Assembly (NCBI GenBank): GCA_030656615.1
Contig: JAUSOY010000083.1
Coordinates: 1 to 58,965, forward strand
Source: Bacteroidales bacterium
Lineage (GTDB): Bacteria > Bacteroidota > Bacteroidia > Bacteroidales > TTA-H9
Reading direction: 5' to 3'
DNA: 58,965 nt
Part shown: in pieces, positions 50,201 to 58,965 of the stretch
How the letters are laid out: every line of letters starts with the position of its first letter
How positions within the stretch are numbered: the stretch's first letter is position 1
The notes under the pieces: model-generated
What the model saw: the letters and a program-made list of their open reading frames with translations, nothing else
Databases searched by the model: none
What the model was told of the DNA's origin: nothing
Made by a program: the position numbers and the translations under genes

Positions 50201-50909
50201 GGGTAACGGATCCTTGAAAGCAGCACGTATGCCTTTTATCACTTACAATCGAATGAATGAAAGGGATGAGCTTATTTCGCCACCAATAAATCTTACCGGT
50301 TATACCAATGTTTATATGGATTTTAAACATGCGTATGTTCAAAGATATGCCCAGAAGGATTCTCTGATAGTATATGTTTCAGAGGATTGTGGCTCAGCCT
50401 GGACACGTATTTATGCCAACGGCCCCGATGGCAATGGCATTTTTGAAACAGCTCCCAATTCCGATATCAGTTTTGTTCCTGCTACTGCTGATGACTGGTG
50501 TGGTATGGGTTACGGAGCTGATTGTATTACCCTCGACTTAAGCCCCTGGACTGGTAAAAAAGATATTAAAATTAAATTCCAGACATATAACCGTTTTGGC
50601 AATAACCTTTACATTGATAATATTGTGATGCGGAGCTCCCCGGTAGGTATAAATCAGAATTCAAATCAGACGGAACTTAGTGCGCAACCGAATCCATCGG
50701 ATGGCCGTTTCGTTGTGAAACTGAATACAATTGGAGAAGTTCGTTTATTTGTTACCGACATTCAGGGAAAAAGTGTTTATAGTCAAACACTTACAGGTAA
50801 TGGAATTCTGACACACGAAATGAATCTGAACAGTCTCATGCCGGGCATATACATGCTTCGCGCTGAAACTTCTATAGGAACTTCTTTCGTTAAATTATTA
50901 ATACAATAG
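47259..50909 (+). CDS. Giant T9SS-secreted Asp-box/PKD protein
   Basis: The 1216-residue protein has a signal peptide (VLLLALLTCVMVYASAQ) and a long N-terminal propeller region with at least seven Asp-box-type motifs (TLDGGNSWN, STNGGSTWE, TTNAGTLWT, STNSGDNFS, STNGGTSFV, STNGGINWS, SIDRGLSWT). A PKD domain (TWQWTFEGGTPAT) follows near residue 800, then a beta-sandwich segment (PFEEGFEEGFDIKGWEIVNP) and a T9SS type A sorting domain (LSAQPNPSDGRFVVKL... to the end). The propeller part resembles sortilin/VPS10-like repeats. It is exported to the surface; adhesion or glycan/protein binding is possible, and no active site is recognised. Confidence 0.85.
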   Translation: MKKIRVLLLALLTCVMVYASAQNLPAPAGDTATYPYWIEMMQDQSVNFYQVQSAFETYWKDRTITRGCGYKPFKRWEYNMKNGRINPDGSRKPADFNWNQYYSYMSKSAVSISGNWKSIGPVTFTSLGYKGLGRVNAIGFHPTDPNVFYIGAPAGGVWKTLDGGNSWNSTTDELPTLGVSSIVVSSSDANLVYIGSGDRDAGDAAGMGVLRSTNGGSTWELWNNGMGNKTVGRLIQHPTNASILFAATSGGIYKTTNAGTLWTLVQGGNFKDIVFKPANPAILYAISGSSFFKSTNSGDNFSVVTSGLEGGQRAVIAVTPGNPEYVYLLASSNDSGFKGLYRSTNGGTSFVKQSSTPNIMDWSCTGSGTGGQAWYDLEIAADPVNPEVIFTGGVNVWKSTNGGINWSITGHWYGGCGVAEVHADQHIFEINPLNNKLFVGNDGGVYSSANLGGTFIEHTNGLVITQAYKIGQNRNDSTNIIMGTQDNGTSSLISNVWQDTHGGDGMECIIDHINPSYSYASLYYGEIVRHFNNGGDYTVAKQGAFGITEDGDWVTPYILSENDATKMFIGYKNIWRGSNIRNVPTWTKISDNLGGNNSSNIRVVEQSPVNTNILYFARYDKKLFRTDNALDATPVWINLSSSLPSVSTTPSALEAHPFNAEIVYMAQNGYIFKSIDRGLSWTNISGTLPQVEFTSIACYNNANEGVYISSDIGVFYRDSSLSDWVFFSDGLPVDASVREIEIYYHPQNNEYDLIRAGTFGRGIWSSKVYRTTPVADFTANAFTIPLSGNVSFQDLSTGVPSTWQWTFEGGTPATSTAKNPTIAYNSAGTWDVSLTVTNSYGTSSKTMTDYITSSGSILPNVGFYSEKPAYCSGSTVRLYDTTLYNPLSWNWVFTPADVTYLESTSATSQNPVVKMNSNVPYTIKLTATNANGPASITKESYVAMGGFKLPFEEGFEEGFDIKGWEIVNPDFLVTWELADVEGNGSLKAARMPFITYNRMNERDELISPPINLTGYTNVYMDFKHAYVQRYAQKDSLIVYVSEDCGSAWTRIYANGPDGNGIFETAPNSDISFVPATADDWCGMGYGADCITLDLSPWTGKKDIKIKFQTYNRFGNNLYIDNIVMRSSPVGINQNSNQTELSAQPNPSDGRFVVKLNTIGEVRLFVTDIQGKSVYSQTLTGNGILTHEMNLNSLMPGIYMLRAETSIGTSFVKLLIQ

Positions 50910-50927
50910 AAAAGTCCACTTTTTTAT

Positions 50928-50997
50928 TAATGCCTGCTTCTATTTTGTAATTTTAAGCCATTATTTAGATCGCTTATAGTTCTGGAAGCAGGCATTA
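50928..50997 (+). promoter_or_regulatory. Long inverted repeat just before the carboxypeptidase gene
   Basis: TAATGCCTGCTTC (50928-50940) is perfectly complementary to GAAGCAGGCATTA (50985-50997), 13 bp around a 44-base loop. The right arm ends 11 bases before the ATG at 51009. It lacks a T run after the stem on the plus strand, so it is not a typical terminator. It could fold in the leader of the M14 gene and affect ribosome access. Confidence 0.4.
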
Positions 50998-51008
50998 TTA
51001 TTTAATCC

Positions 51009-53771
51009 ATGAAACAGTTATATACTATTATTTTTCTCATAATATCCATGTGGGTCAACGCACAGGGATGGCGTCAGGGCGAATCGGAAGTTTCTGTCTA
51101 TCTGAATACACCATCCGATATACAATATATATCACAACAACATTGGAACTATGATGCTCCATCAGGTATCCCCGGTAAATGCCGCTTATACCTTACTCCG
51201 GACGAACTTAAAGATTTATCGGTTTCAGGATTGAAATACGATATCAGTATTTCTGATTTGAATGCGTATTATAGAAACTTTTGGTCGGCCAAGGTTCCAT
51301 CAGGATATTATACGTATCAACAAATTATCAGTATTGCCGATAGTTTGCAGACGGCTTTTCCAGCGATTTGTAAAAAGCTGGTGATAGGATATTCAATGGG
51401 TGGACGCCAATTGGCTGTCCTTAAAATAAGTGATAATGTGAATGCGGATGAAGCCGAACCCGAAATATTTTTTGAGGCTGGTATTCATGGCGATGAAATC
51501 GGTGGGTCCGAAAATCTTATCCGTTATGCTCGTGAAATTTGTAAAGGTTATGGTATTAATTCTCAGTATACTACGATGATTAACCAATCAGAGATTTTTT
51601 TATTGCTGATGGCCAATCCCGACGGACGTGAGGGCATGACCCGTTACAATAATAATGGGGTGGACCTTAACCGCGATTGTGGTTATATGTGGAACGCCGA
51701 AGGAAATAGTACCGGACCATTTTCACAGCAAGAATCCAAACTCATTCGTGATTTTGTTTTTTCAAATCAGTTTACATCTTTTACTGATTATCATAGCGGG
51801 ATTGAAATTGTTAGTTGTCCATGGAGTTACAGACCACAGTCCCCTCCTGATATGCAGCATATTCTTTCTTTGGCATCTGTTTATTCAACAAATTCGGGCT
51901 ATTCAAGCCTGACGTATGGCCAGGGATATTCGCTGATGTACCCCATTAACGGCAGTACAAAGGATTATTCGTATGGTAGCATGGGCGGTGTCAGTTGGTC
52001 CATGGAGATTTCAAATGAGAAACAACCACCTTCGTCACAGATATATTCATATTACGCTAAAAACCGTTCTTCAATGTCGGCGGTTATCAATCATGTTTCT
52101 TATGGCCTTAGAGGGACAATTAAAGACTCTGTTAATGGTAACCCCATTGCTGCAACAATAATTGTAAATAACGGATTACCCGTTTATTCTGATCCTTTGG
52201 TGGGCGATTATTTTAAATATGTTATGGCTGGTTCTTATTCCATCAAGGTGATGGCTAATGGGTATAAATCCAAAACCATTACGGGCGTTTCTGTCCCCGC
52301 TCTCGGATTTTCAAGCAATGATTTTCTTCTGAGTAAAAAGGATGAGGCTTATGCTTATAAAGTGCTTATTTCGTATATTTCAGGAAACAATAATTATGAT
52401 GAAGGATACACATGGGCCTCTCTTGGTGAGTCGGACGGGATTCGATATTCGCTGGGTAAGAGTGGCTATATTGTTTTGGATATGGGCGATACACTCCGTA
52501 ATATCCAGGGTAACGATTTCCGGATTATTGAAGATGATAATAGCCCGGAGGGATATTCGGTTTATATAAGTTCAACCATGGATGGCCCATGGACGTTTGT
52601 TGGTAATGGTACAGGAACAACCAGCTTCGATATGCAGTCGATCGGAGTTAGCAAGGCCAGATATTTAAAAATAGTTGATGATGGCGATGGACCAACGCTT
52701 GGTGCTGATGCGGGTTTCGATTTGGATGCCGTTCAAAATCTTTATATTATGCCAAGTGCTGATTTTGCCGCTTCTTCAACGATGCCTTGCGTGGGATCTG
52801 CTGTCAATTTCACAGATTTGAGTACAGGAAATATTACTGCCTGGAAATGGACATTTCAGGGGGGTACACCATCAACATCTCTTCTTCAAAACCCAACAGG
52901 TATTGTTTACTCAAACCCGGGAAACTTTGATGTGTCGCTTAGAGTTTTCGATGGAGTTTCATATCAGACCAGAAATACGGTGTCGTATATACAGGCATTT
53001 ATGCCACCACTAACACCGTCTGCCCCAACGGGTAATACACAAATATGTCAGGCTCATACAGCCTCATTTGCTATTAATCCTCCCGCCAATTGGCAAAGTA
53101 TAGGTTGGCAGGTTCAACCCGAATCGGCCGGATTATTCTCAGGAAACGAACCGAATGTTATGTTCTATGCATCCGCGACCTTTACCGGACAAGCAGCAAT
53201 TAGTGCTCAGGTTCTGACTGAATGCGGGATTTCTGCCTTTTCTCCTTCTTTGTTATTGAGTGTTATTCCGGGTCCTGTTGTCGATTTGGGTGCAGATACG
53301 CTTCTTTGTCCCGATCAGAGTATTGTATTGGACGCTTCGTATAATGGGGCTTCCTATCTATGGAGTAACGGGGCTATTACGCCAACAATTACTGTTGACC
53401 TGTCCAGCCAGGGTTACGGACTTGCGAGTTATTATGTAAAAACTACAGCGCCAAATCTCTGCGCAGATACCGATACGATTCGTATAACCTTTGATGAGTG
53501 TACCGGAAATGGTGAATTGAATAATAATGACATGTTTAGCCTATATCCCATTCCGGCATCGTCCAGCTTGTTCATTGCATCGAAAATATTGCAAGGAGAA
53601 ACATTTATCGAAATTATTGATATTTCAGGGCAACATAAAAATCGCGTACAAGTATATTTTCAGAAAAATTCGTACGAATTAAATGTAAGTAATTTAAAAT
53701 CTGGTATTTATTTCCTTCGGGTAAGTAATAATATTGGAAGCATTGTTAAGAAATTTTCGGTAGTACGTTAG
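51009..53771 (+). CDS. T9SS-secreted M14 zinc carboxypeptidase
   Basis: The 920-residue protein has a signal peptide and an M14 peptidase domain: zinc ligands H160 and E163 (GIHGDEIGG) and H262 (DYHSGIE), with the likely catalytic E333 in SMEIS. Substrate-binding residues lie around NPDGREGMTRYNNNGVDLNR. A carboxypeptidase-regulatory-like beta domain (LRGTIKDSVNGNPIAATIIV) follows, then a discoidin-like segment, a PKD domain (AWKWTFQGGTPST), an Ig-like segment and a T9SS type A sorting domain (SLYPIPASSSLFI... to ...VKKFSVVR). It would release C-terminal residues from extracellular peptides at the cell surface. Confidence 0.9.
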   Translation: MKQLYTIIFLIISMWVNAQGWRQGESEVSVYLNTPSDIQYISQQHWNYDAPSGIPGKCRLYLTPDELKDLSVSGLKYDISISDLNAYYRNFWSAKVPSGYYTYQQIISIADSLQTAFPAICKKLVIGYSMGGRQLAVLKISDNVNADEAEPEIFFEAGIHGDEIGGSENLIRYAREICKGYGINSQYTTMINQSEIFLLLMANPDGREGMTRYNNNGVDLNRDCGYMWNAEGNSTGPFSQQESKLIRDFVFSNQFTSFTDYHSGIEIVSCPWSYRPQSPPDMQHILSLASVYSTNSGYSSLTYGQGYSLMYPINGSTKDYSYGSMGGVSWSMEISNEKQPPSSQIYSYYAKNRSSMSAVINHVSYGLRGTIKDSVNGNPIAATIIVNNGLPVYSDPLVGDYFKYVMAGSYSIKVMANGYKSKTITGVSVPALGFSSNDFLLSKKDEAYAYKVLISYISGNNNYDEGYTWASLGESDGIRYSLGKSGYIVLDMGDTLRNIQGNDFRIIEDDNSPEGYSVYISSTMDGPWTFVGNGTGTTSFDMQSIGVSKARYLKIVDDGDGPTLGADAGFDLDAVQNLYIMPSADFAASSTMPCVGSAVNFTDLSTGNITAWKWTFQGGTPSTSLLQNPTGIVYSNPGNFDVSLRVFDGVSYQTRNTVSYIQAFMPPLTPSAPTGNTQICQAHTASFAINPPANWQSIGWQVQPESAGLFSGNEPNVMFYASATFTGQAAISAQVLTECGISAFSPSLLLSVIPGPVVDLGADTLLCPDQSIVLDASYNGASYLWSNGAITPTITVDLSSQGYGLASYYVKTTAPNLCADTDTIRITFDECTGNGELNNNDMFSLYPIPASSSLFIASKILQGETFIEIIDISGQHKNRVQVYFQKNSYELNVSNLKSGIYFLRVSNNIGSIVKKFSVVR

Positions 53772-53936
53772 TACGGGCAGGATTGATTTATTTCTGGCAT
53801 GATATTCGTAAACACTTGGAAACATTTTGCAAATAAGTTAGAATGATGATTTAATATTTCTTTCACAAAAATAACAGGTAATAATAAAAGATAGTTTTTA
53901 AAAAATCGCTCTTCATCGGTTTATCAGAATAAAGTT

Positions 53937-53944
53937 TATTTTTG
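53937..53944 (+). promoter_or_regulatory. -7 box of pyrE
   Basis: TATTTTTG fits TAnnTTTG and lies 70 bases before pyrE. No well-spaced TTTG is seen upstream. Confidence 0.35.
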
Positions 53945-54014
53945 CATACATAAAGAGAGTTTATGCAATAGTTTTCATTGCTGAGCCGTTGATTACAATA
54001 ATACATATTGAATT

Positions 54015-54656
54015 ATGGTCGTAAATAATGGGATCGCCTCAAATATCGCTCATTCATTGCTTCAGGTAAAAGCCGTGAAACTAAGTCCAAATAAACCGTA
54101 TACTTGGGCTTCCGGCTGGAAATCACCCATATATTGTGATAACCGGGTTACGCTATCCTATCCAAAAGTCAGAACTTTTATACGGCAGTCGTTTGCCAAA
54201 GTCATTATCGATGAGATTGGTTTGCCTGATGTTATTGCAGGAGTGGCTACTGGTGGCATAGCACAAGGTGCACTTGTAGCTCAGGAACTCGGACTTCCTT
54301 TTGTTTACATTCGTTCCGAAGAGAAGAAACACGGCATGGGTAATGTCATCGAAGGCGTTGTGGAAAGCGGGCAGTCTGTGGTTATCATCGAAGATTTAAT
54401 TTCAACCGGTGGCAGCAGCCTGAAAGCTGTAAAAGCGCTTCGTGAGGCTGGTTGCGTTGTAAAAGGGATGGTTGCCATTTTTAATTATGGTTTCCAGGTA
54501 GCAACGGATGCATTTGCTGATGCAAAAGTGCAACTTATTAGTCTCTCTGATTATGAGAATCTGGTCAAACTTGCACTCGAAGAAGACTTTATTACTGAGA
54601 AAGATATGGAATCCTTGGTTAAATGGCGTGAAAACCCCGCCGAATGGGGTAAGTAG
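54015..54656 (+). CDS. pyrE: Orotate phosphoribosyltransferase
   Basis: The 213-residue enzyme has the PyrE core: KPYTWASGWKSPIYCDNR (orotate/phosphate end), VIAGVATGGIAQGALVAQEL, and the PRPP-binding loop VVIIEDLISTGGSSLKAV. It converts orotate and PRPP to OMP in pyrimidine synthesis. The following SRPBCC gene starts 8 bases later and is probably cotranscribed. Confidence 0.96.
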   Translation: MVVNNGIASNIAHSLLQVKAVKLSPNKPYTWASGWKSPIYCDNRVTLSYPKVRTFIRQSFAKVIIDEIGLPDVIAGVATGGIAQGALVAQELGLPFVYIRSEEKKHGMGNVIEGVVESGQSVVIIEDLISTGGSSLKAVKALREAGCVVKGMVAIFNYGFQVATDAFADAKVQLISLSDYENLVKLALEEDFITEKDMESLVKWRENPAEWGK

Positions 54657-54664
54657 ATATTCCG

Positions 54665-55069
54665 ATGACAATTATTGAAAGCAAAATTCAGCAAACCGAC
54701 TGCAATGCTCAGGAGTTGTATGTAAAGCTCTCTGATTTTAACCAGTTTAGAGAAGTTTTGCCCGAGCAGGTCGAAAATTTTATTTCGGATACTGATACCT
54801 GTTCGTTTACAATTAAAGGGATGGCCGATGTTTCACTAAGAATAAGTGAAAAAATTCCAAATTCAAAGGTGAGTTATTCCAATATTGTCGACAAACCTTT
54901 TCCATTCAGTCTGGTTTTTAATATTAACCAGTCAGAAGAAGATTCAAAATGCACCGTACAGGTGAGTTTTCATGGTGAGTTAAACCCGATGCTTGCTATG
55001 ATGGCGAAGGGTCCCCTGACACATTTTGTAAATTCGATAGCGGAAAAAATTGCAGTTTTTAACTTCTGA
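54665..55069 (+). CDS. SRPBCC-fold protein of unknown ligand
   Basis: This 134-residue cytosolic protein fits the START/polyketide-cyclase fold. It has an N-terminal strand (TIIESKIQQTDC), a helix, a central sheet (CSFTIKGMADVSLRISEKIP, KCTVQVSFHGELNPML) and a long C-terminal helix (HFVNSIAEKIAVF). Such small proteins commonly lie beside pyrE in Bacteroidetes. The ligand is not known. It converges on birA with 34 bases between them and no visible hairpin. Confidence 0.75.
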   Translation: MTIIESKIQQTDCNAQELYVKLSDFNQFREVLPEQVENFISDTDTCSFTIKGMADVSLRISEKIPNSKVSYSNIVDKPFPFSLVFNINQSEEDSKCTVQVSFHGELNPMLAMMAKGPLTHFVNSIAEKIAVFNF

Positions 55070-55103
55070 TTTTAAGCCTGACATACTGGCAGAGCTCCAT
55101 TGG

Positions 55104-55841
55104 CTATACAAAACTGATTTCCCTTACATCGCAGGTAATAATGGTATTCTGCTTTTTTAAGAGCAGACGTCCATATTCGTCAATTCCAATGATACAGGCA
55201 CGTATGCGCTTTCCTTCGTAGATGTAATCCGATAAAGTATCAAAACGGTACATTTTTCCCAGGTACGCTTTTAAAAAATGGTTTGGTCCATTTTTCTTTA
55301 TCCATTCAAGGTTCGTTTCAAGTTTAGAGCATATTTTCGGCAATAATTCGCTTGGATTGATTATTCTCTTGGTATACTTAATCATCGAAACAGCCATTGA
55401 CAGGTTTTCCGGAAAATCGGATTCATTGACGTTAAGACCTATTCCAATGATGCTTGCTGCAATCTGATTGCCTTTAATTTGATTTTCGATGAGAATACCA
55501 GCGATTTTTTTTTGATTAACATAAATATCATTAGGCCATTTAATCTGAATATTTTCTTCGGGCATTATTTCAGATAAAACATCACAAATACTCAAGGATA
55601 CTGCCTGTGTGATTGAGAATTGATCCTTAGCTTCAATGTAATATGGATATATTAATATGCTGGATAATAGATTCTTACCCCGACTGCTGAACCATTTATT
55701 GGACCCTTGCCCTCTGCCAGCTTTTTGCCAAAGGCTTGTAATTGTGCTAAATTCAGGAAGATTTTTTTGACGTAATCGTTCAGCCAAATCAGCGTTGGTG
55801 GATTCTGTTTCCTCCAAAAAGATGGTTTCAGGAATTTTCAT
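55104..55841 (-). CDS. birA: Biotin-[acetyl-CoA-carboxylase] ligase
   Basis: This 245-residue enzyme has the BirA catalytic core: ETESTNADLAERL, the biotinyl-AMP loop AGRGQGSNKWFSSRGKN, and KWPNDIYVNQKKIAGILIEN with GIGLNVN. It lacks an N-terminal helix-turn-helix, so it is a monofunctional ligase without repressor activity. A small C-terminal SH3-like domain (GKRIRACIIGIDEYGRLLLK) is present. It is divergent from rsfS, with 87 bases between the starts. Confidence 0.94.
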   Translation of the reverse strand: MKIPETIFLEETESTNADLAERLRQKNLPEFSTITSLWQKAGRGQGSNKWFSSRGKNLLSSILIYPYYIEAKDQFSITQAVSLSICDVLSEIMPEENIQIKWPNDIYVNQKKIAGILIENQIKGNQIAASIIGIGLNVNESDFPENLSMAVSMIKYTKRIINPSELLPKICSKLETNLEWIKKNGPNHFLKAYLGKMYRFDTLSDYIYEGKRIRACIIGIDEYGRLLLKKQNTIITCDVREISFV

Positions 55842-55928
55842 GCTTCAATCTGTTCAATACATTTTTACGACTTTAAAACAATGATGGCAAAATTCACTAA
55901 TTTCGCATGTTAAACCAAATTATATTGG

Positions 55929-56294
55929 ATGTCTAGAAAGAAGATTCATGACGATTCGGCAGTAATGGTAGAAAATGCAATCGCAGCCATGCAGGATCAA
56001 AAAGCGGAGGACATTGTAGTTCTCGATTTTAGAAAAATTAAAAATGCACTTTGCGACTATTTTGTCATTTGCCATGCGAACAATAAAACTCAGGTTCAGG
56101 CTATTGTGAATACCCTTGAGTTTAAAATGCGGAAAGATGCAAATTCTCACGCGTGGTCTGTGGAGGGTGAAGCAAATGCGGAATGGATTTTGATGGACTA
56201 CGGCAGTGTTATAATTCACGTTTTCGAAGAAAGTATTCGTCGGTTTTATCAAATTGAAAATCTTTGGGGCGATGCTGAAGTTTCTCGTTATTAA
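55929..56294 (+). CDS. rsfS: Ribosome silencing factor RsfS
   Basis: The 121-residue protein matches the RsfS/Iojap family: MVENAIAAMQDQKAEDIVVL, CDYFVICHANNKTQVQAIVN, and AWSVEGEANAEWILMDYGSVIIHVF near the C terminus. It binds ribosomal protein L14 and blocks subunit joining under starvation. ftsH follows 49 bases later, a common Bacteroidetes order. Confidence 0.95.
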   Translation: MSRKKIHDDSAVMVENAIAAMQDQKAEDIVVLDFRKIKNALCDYFVICHANNKTQVQAIVNTLEFKMRKDANSHAWSVEGEANAEWILMDYGSVIIHVFEESIRRFYQIENLWGDAEVSRY

Positions 56295-56343
56295 TGCGTG
56301 AATGGATTTTTTATTAATTTTAATATGTCAATCAAAAAAATTT

Positions 56344-58401
56344 ATGTCTGACAAGGATACAAAACCCAATACAAAACCGGACAACCCAAAAGCGAATCCA
56401 CAAAAGAAAGCCTTTATGTCGGGTAACCGTCCTAAATTTAATTATTATTGGATTTATGCCCTGATGCTGGTGGTATTTCTGGGGATGCAGTTTCTTCCTA
56501 CGGACGCGGAACCAGATAAAATTACCTGGGCTGATCTTCGCGAGAAAATTGTGAAGAAGGAAGTTCTCAAGATCGATCTGGTCAATATGGAAACGGCCGA
56601 AATATATGTAAAACCAACAGCTGAAGCCTTGAAGAAGGATGAAAAAAAGGCTAATGCCAATAGTACAAAAGTCCCTGCATTTTACTATACCATTGGTTCT
56701 GTTGAAACTTTTGAGAAGGATGTTAAGGAGGTACAAACCGACGTTGCCGCTGATCAATTGGTGTATATAGAATATATAAAACGAAAAAACTGGGGCGGCG
56801 AAATAATTGGATATATACTTCCCATCGCTCTACTGGTGGGTCTTTGGTTTTTATTGATGCGCATGATGAACCGCGGTAATGGTGGTGGTCAGATATTCAA
56901 TATAGGAAAATCAAAAGCACAGCTATTTGATAAAGATACCCGCGTTTCAGTAAACTTTACTGACGTGGCAGGTCTTGTAGAAGCTAAAGTTGAAATAATG
57001 GAGGTGGTTGATTTTCTTAAGAATCCTAAAAAGTATACAGAACTTGGTGGCAAAATCCCCAAAGGAGTACTTCTTGTAGGCCCTCCGGGAACTGGAAAAA
57101 CATTACTTGCCAAAGCTGTGGCCGGAGAAGCACAAGTGCCTTTCTTTTCATTGTCAGGTTCCGATTTTGTTGAAATGTTTGTGGGCGTTGGGGCTTCTCG
57201 CGTACGCGACCTATTTAAACAGGCCAAGGAAAAATCTCCCTGTATTGTCTTTATTGATGAAATTGATGCCATTGGCAGAGCCCGTGGTCGAAATCAGATT
57301 ACCGGCGCCAATGATGAAAGAGAAAACACACTGAATCAGCTCTTGACAGAAATGGATGGTTTTAGTACGAATTCAGGTGTTATCATTCTTGCTGCAACAA
57401 ACAGGGCTGATATTCTTGACAGGGCGCTTATGCGTGCAGGTCGTTTTGACAGACAGATTCAGGTTGAATTACCGGATATTGAAGAACGTAAAGCCATTTT
57501 TGGTGTTCATATAAAAGGTCTTAAAAAGGACGATACGGTAGATAAGGATTTCCTTGCCCGTCAAACTCCTGGATTTAGTGGCGCCGATATAGCCAATGTA
57601 TGTAACGAAGCAGCTCTGATTGCAGCTCGTAACGGAAAAGGTGCCATCGGGAAATCGGATTTTATTTCAGCGATTGATAGAATTATTGGCGGACTTGAGA
57701 AGCGCAATAAACTCATCACCGTTGATGAAAAGCGTGTTATCGCTTTTCATGAATCGGGTCATGCTGCCGTTAGCTGGTTGCTCGAACATGCTCATCCTTT
57801 GGTTAAAGTAACAATTGTTCCCAGAGGAAAAGCCTTGGGTGCCGCATGGTATTTGCCCGAAGAACGGCAGATTACGACCTTTGAACAAATGTTTGATGAA
57901 ATGACGGCCGCTTTGGCTGGTAGAGCCTCAGAGGAGGTAACTTTTGGCAAGATTTCTACAGGTGCTCTCAACGATTTGGAAAAAGTTACAAAACAGGCAT
58001 ACAATATGGTTGTCTTTTTTGGTTTGAATGAACGTATCGGTAACATCTCGTATTACGATTCATCCGGTCAGAACGAGTATAATTTCCAGAAACCGTATAG
58101 CGAATATACTGCCCAGATTATTGATGAAGAGATATCTAAACTCGTTGAACTGGCATATGACAGAGCTAAAACAGTTCTAAGGGGAAATATGGAAGGGGTT
58201 ACAAATCTGGCGAATGTGCTCCTTGAAAAAGAAGTTATTTACAGGGAAGATCTGGAATTGATTTTTGGACCACGTACCTTCGAAAAATCGAATCCGGCTT
58301 TGCTTGATAAATTGAAAGAAGATATTGTGGATGCGGTAACTGTTGAGCCAGAAGTTATAGCTCCGAATCAAACAGATAATACAGATCCGAAACCGGAATA
58401 A
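56344..58401 (+). CDS. ftsH: ATP-dependent zinc metalloprotease FtsH
   Basis: The 685-residue protein has two membrane helices ([18 protein letters not shown] and [18 protein letters not shown]) flanking a periplasmic domain. The AAA domain carries Walker A GPPGTGKT, Walker [13 protein letters not shown] and the second region of homology ([20 protein letters not shown]). The zinc-protease motif HESGH starts at H469. It degrades membrane and short-lived cytosolic proteins. ATG 56344 is chosen over 56302, which would add a 14-residue hydrophobic extension; the cytoplasmic N-terminus is lysine-rich. Confidence 0.96.
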   Translation: MSDKDTKPNTKPDNPKANPQKKAFMSGNRPKFNYYWIYALMLVVFLGMQFLPTDAEPDKITWADLREKIVKKEVLKIDLVNMETAEIYVKPTAEALKKDEKKANANSTKVPAFYYTIGSVETFEKDVKEVQTDVAADQLVYIEYIKRKNWGGEIIGYILPIALLVGLWFLLMRMMNRGNGGGQIFNIGKSKAQLFDKDTRVSVNFTDVAGLVEAKVEIMEVVDFLKNPKKYTELGGKIPKGVLLVGPPGTGKTLLAKAVAGEAQVPFFSLSGSDFVEMFVGVGASRVRDLFKQAKEKSPCIVFIDEIDAIGRARGRNQITGANDERENTLNQLLTEMDGFSTNSGVIILAATNRADILDRALMRAGRFDRQIQVELPDIEERKAIFGVHIKGLKKDDTVDKDFLARQTPGFSGADIANVCNEAALIAARNGKGAIGKSDFISAIDRIIGGLEKRNKLITVDEKRVIAFHESGHAAVSWLLEHAHPLVKVTIVPRGKALGAAWYLPEERQITTFEQMFDEMTAALAGRASEEVTFGKISTGALNDLEKVTKQAYNMVVFFGLNERIGNISYYDSSGQNEYNFQKPYSEYTAQIIDEEISKLVELAYDRAKTVLRGNMEGVTNLANVLLEKEVIYREDLELIFGPRTFEKSNPALLDKLKEDIVDAVTVEPEVIAPNQTDNTDPKPE

Positions 58402-58412
58402 ATCATCTACGT

Positions 58413-58965
58413 ATGGAGGAAAGTACGTCTAAGGAGAAAATTCTGAAAAACATCAGAAACGCCCTTATAAATAAACTCGAAAATCCATTTCAGAATGTTG
58501 ATTTTGAGTCTCCTTTGTATACTCGTGAAGATGAGGCTGATGACGTTATTTTTGCCACCGAGTTTTCGCGAATAGGTGGAAAGTTCCTCTATTGTGCAAA
58601 TGAAATGGAACTTTTAAACGGTCTGGCTGAATTAATACCCGCTGAAGGTTTGAAGTCGATTAGCTCTTTCGATCCTGGAATCAGAGCCTTGCTTGAGTCA
58701 GCGGAAATTGAAATACTACCATTGAATGCTGATTTTGTTGATATAAAGGTCGGGGTAAGTTATTGTCAGGCTTTATTGTCGCGCACAGGTTCAATATTAA
58801 TGACTTCGGCACAAGCTTCAGGCCGTCGGCTGATGGCTTTTGCCAATGTTCATATCGTTATTGCATTTGCATCACAACTTGTTCCTGACATTAAGGACGC
58901 CTTGGTAAACTTACGAGAACAGTATCTGGATGACCTGCCGTCTATGATTACAGTAATTTCTGGTC
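58413..58965 (+). CDS. LUD-domain (LutC/YkgG-like) protein, 3' end missing
   Basis: ATG 58413 opens 12 bases after the ftsH stop codon and the frame stays open to the window edge (184 residues). The sequence MEESTSKEKILKNIRNALIN resembles the start of LutC, and VGVSYCQALLSRTGSILMTS plus SGRRLMAFANVHIVIAFASQ match the LUD domain core. LutC forms part of an iron-sulfur lactate oxidation complex, but stand-alone LUD genes after ftsH are a common Bacteroidetes arrangement and may have another role. Confidence 0.85.
   Translation, partial: MEESTSKEKILKNIRNALINKLENPFQNVDFESPLYTREDEADDVIFATEFSRIGGKFLYCANEMELLNGLAELIPAEGLKSISSFDPGIRALLESAEIEILPLNADFVDIKVGVSYCQALLSRTGSILMTSAQASGRRLMAFANVHIVIAFASQLVPDIKDALVNLREQYLDDLPSMITVISG

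Overview
The window looks like a Bacteroidetes (Bacteroidia-type) chromosome segment. The supporting signs are six secreted proteins with type IX secretion (T9SS) C-terminal sorting domains, promoters of the Bacteroidetes sigma-ABfr type (TTTG, about 20 bases, TAnnTTTG), AT-rich intergenic DNA without clear Shine-Dalgarno sites, a fused CcoN-CcoO oxidase subunit, and a conserved rsfS-ftsH-LUD gene order. The gene content is mostly respiratory: at least 14 CXXCH haem c motifs in two multihaem cytochromes plus several monohaem cytochromes, two FeS/NrfD quinol-oxidoreductase modules, two haem-copper oxidases, and part of a Ccm cytochrome c maturation system. I saw no tRNA, rRNA, CRISPR array, intact insertion sequence or prophage.

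Layout. 1-5.6 kb: end of an unknown gene, two tandem Asp-box (sialidase-like) T9SS proteins, and a T9SS cargo with a haem c motif. 5.7-9.9 kb: an FNR-like regulator, then a hexahaem lipoprotein, a CX4CH lipoprotein, a DUF5777-like beta-barrel and two tandem small cytochromes c. 9.9-11.0 kb: non-coding, with a decayed ORF, a strong hairpin and a large inverted-repeat element. 11.0-16.0 kb (minus strand): heptahaem cytochrome, cytochrome b, Tat-exported FeS protein, NrfD and an anchored beta-domain protein. 16.5-18.5 kb: ccmB, ccmC, ccmD-like and ccmE. 18.5-27.8 kb: tpx, a UbiD-family decarboxylase, htpG, lemA and two TPM-domain genes, and a P-domain protein. 29.4-47.2 kb: a long oxidase island made of FeS, NrfD and an anchored cytochrome c; ccoI; ccoS-NO-Q-P; sco; ctaD-E-F-C; ctaB; a metal-binding lipoprotein; ccoG-H; and a SafE-like transporter. 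47.3-53.8 kb: a giant Asp-box/PKD T9SS protein and an M14 carboxypeptidase. 54-59 kb: housekeeping genes pyrE, birA, rsfS and ftsH, and the start of a LUD-domain gene.

How the parts may work together. Near-palindromic FNR-type sites (TTGAC-N4-GTCAA) lie at the FNR-like gene, before the hexahaem/barrel cluster, and before the heptahaem/cytochrome b operon. The last two have the same architecture: two sites exactly 21 bases apart, with the better site distal to the gene. This links an inner-membrane quinol-to-multihaem module to an outer-membrane multihaem-plus-barrel module as one probably redox-regulated system. I infer a possible electron conduit across the envelope; its terminal acceptor is not visible. 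The second FeS/NrfD/cytochrome c set sits directly upstream of the cbb3 genes and could be a compact menaquinol:cytochrome c oxidoreductase feeding the oxidases. All functional statements come from motif reading, not database searches.
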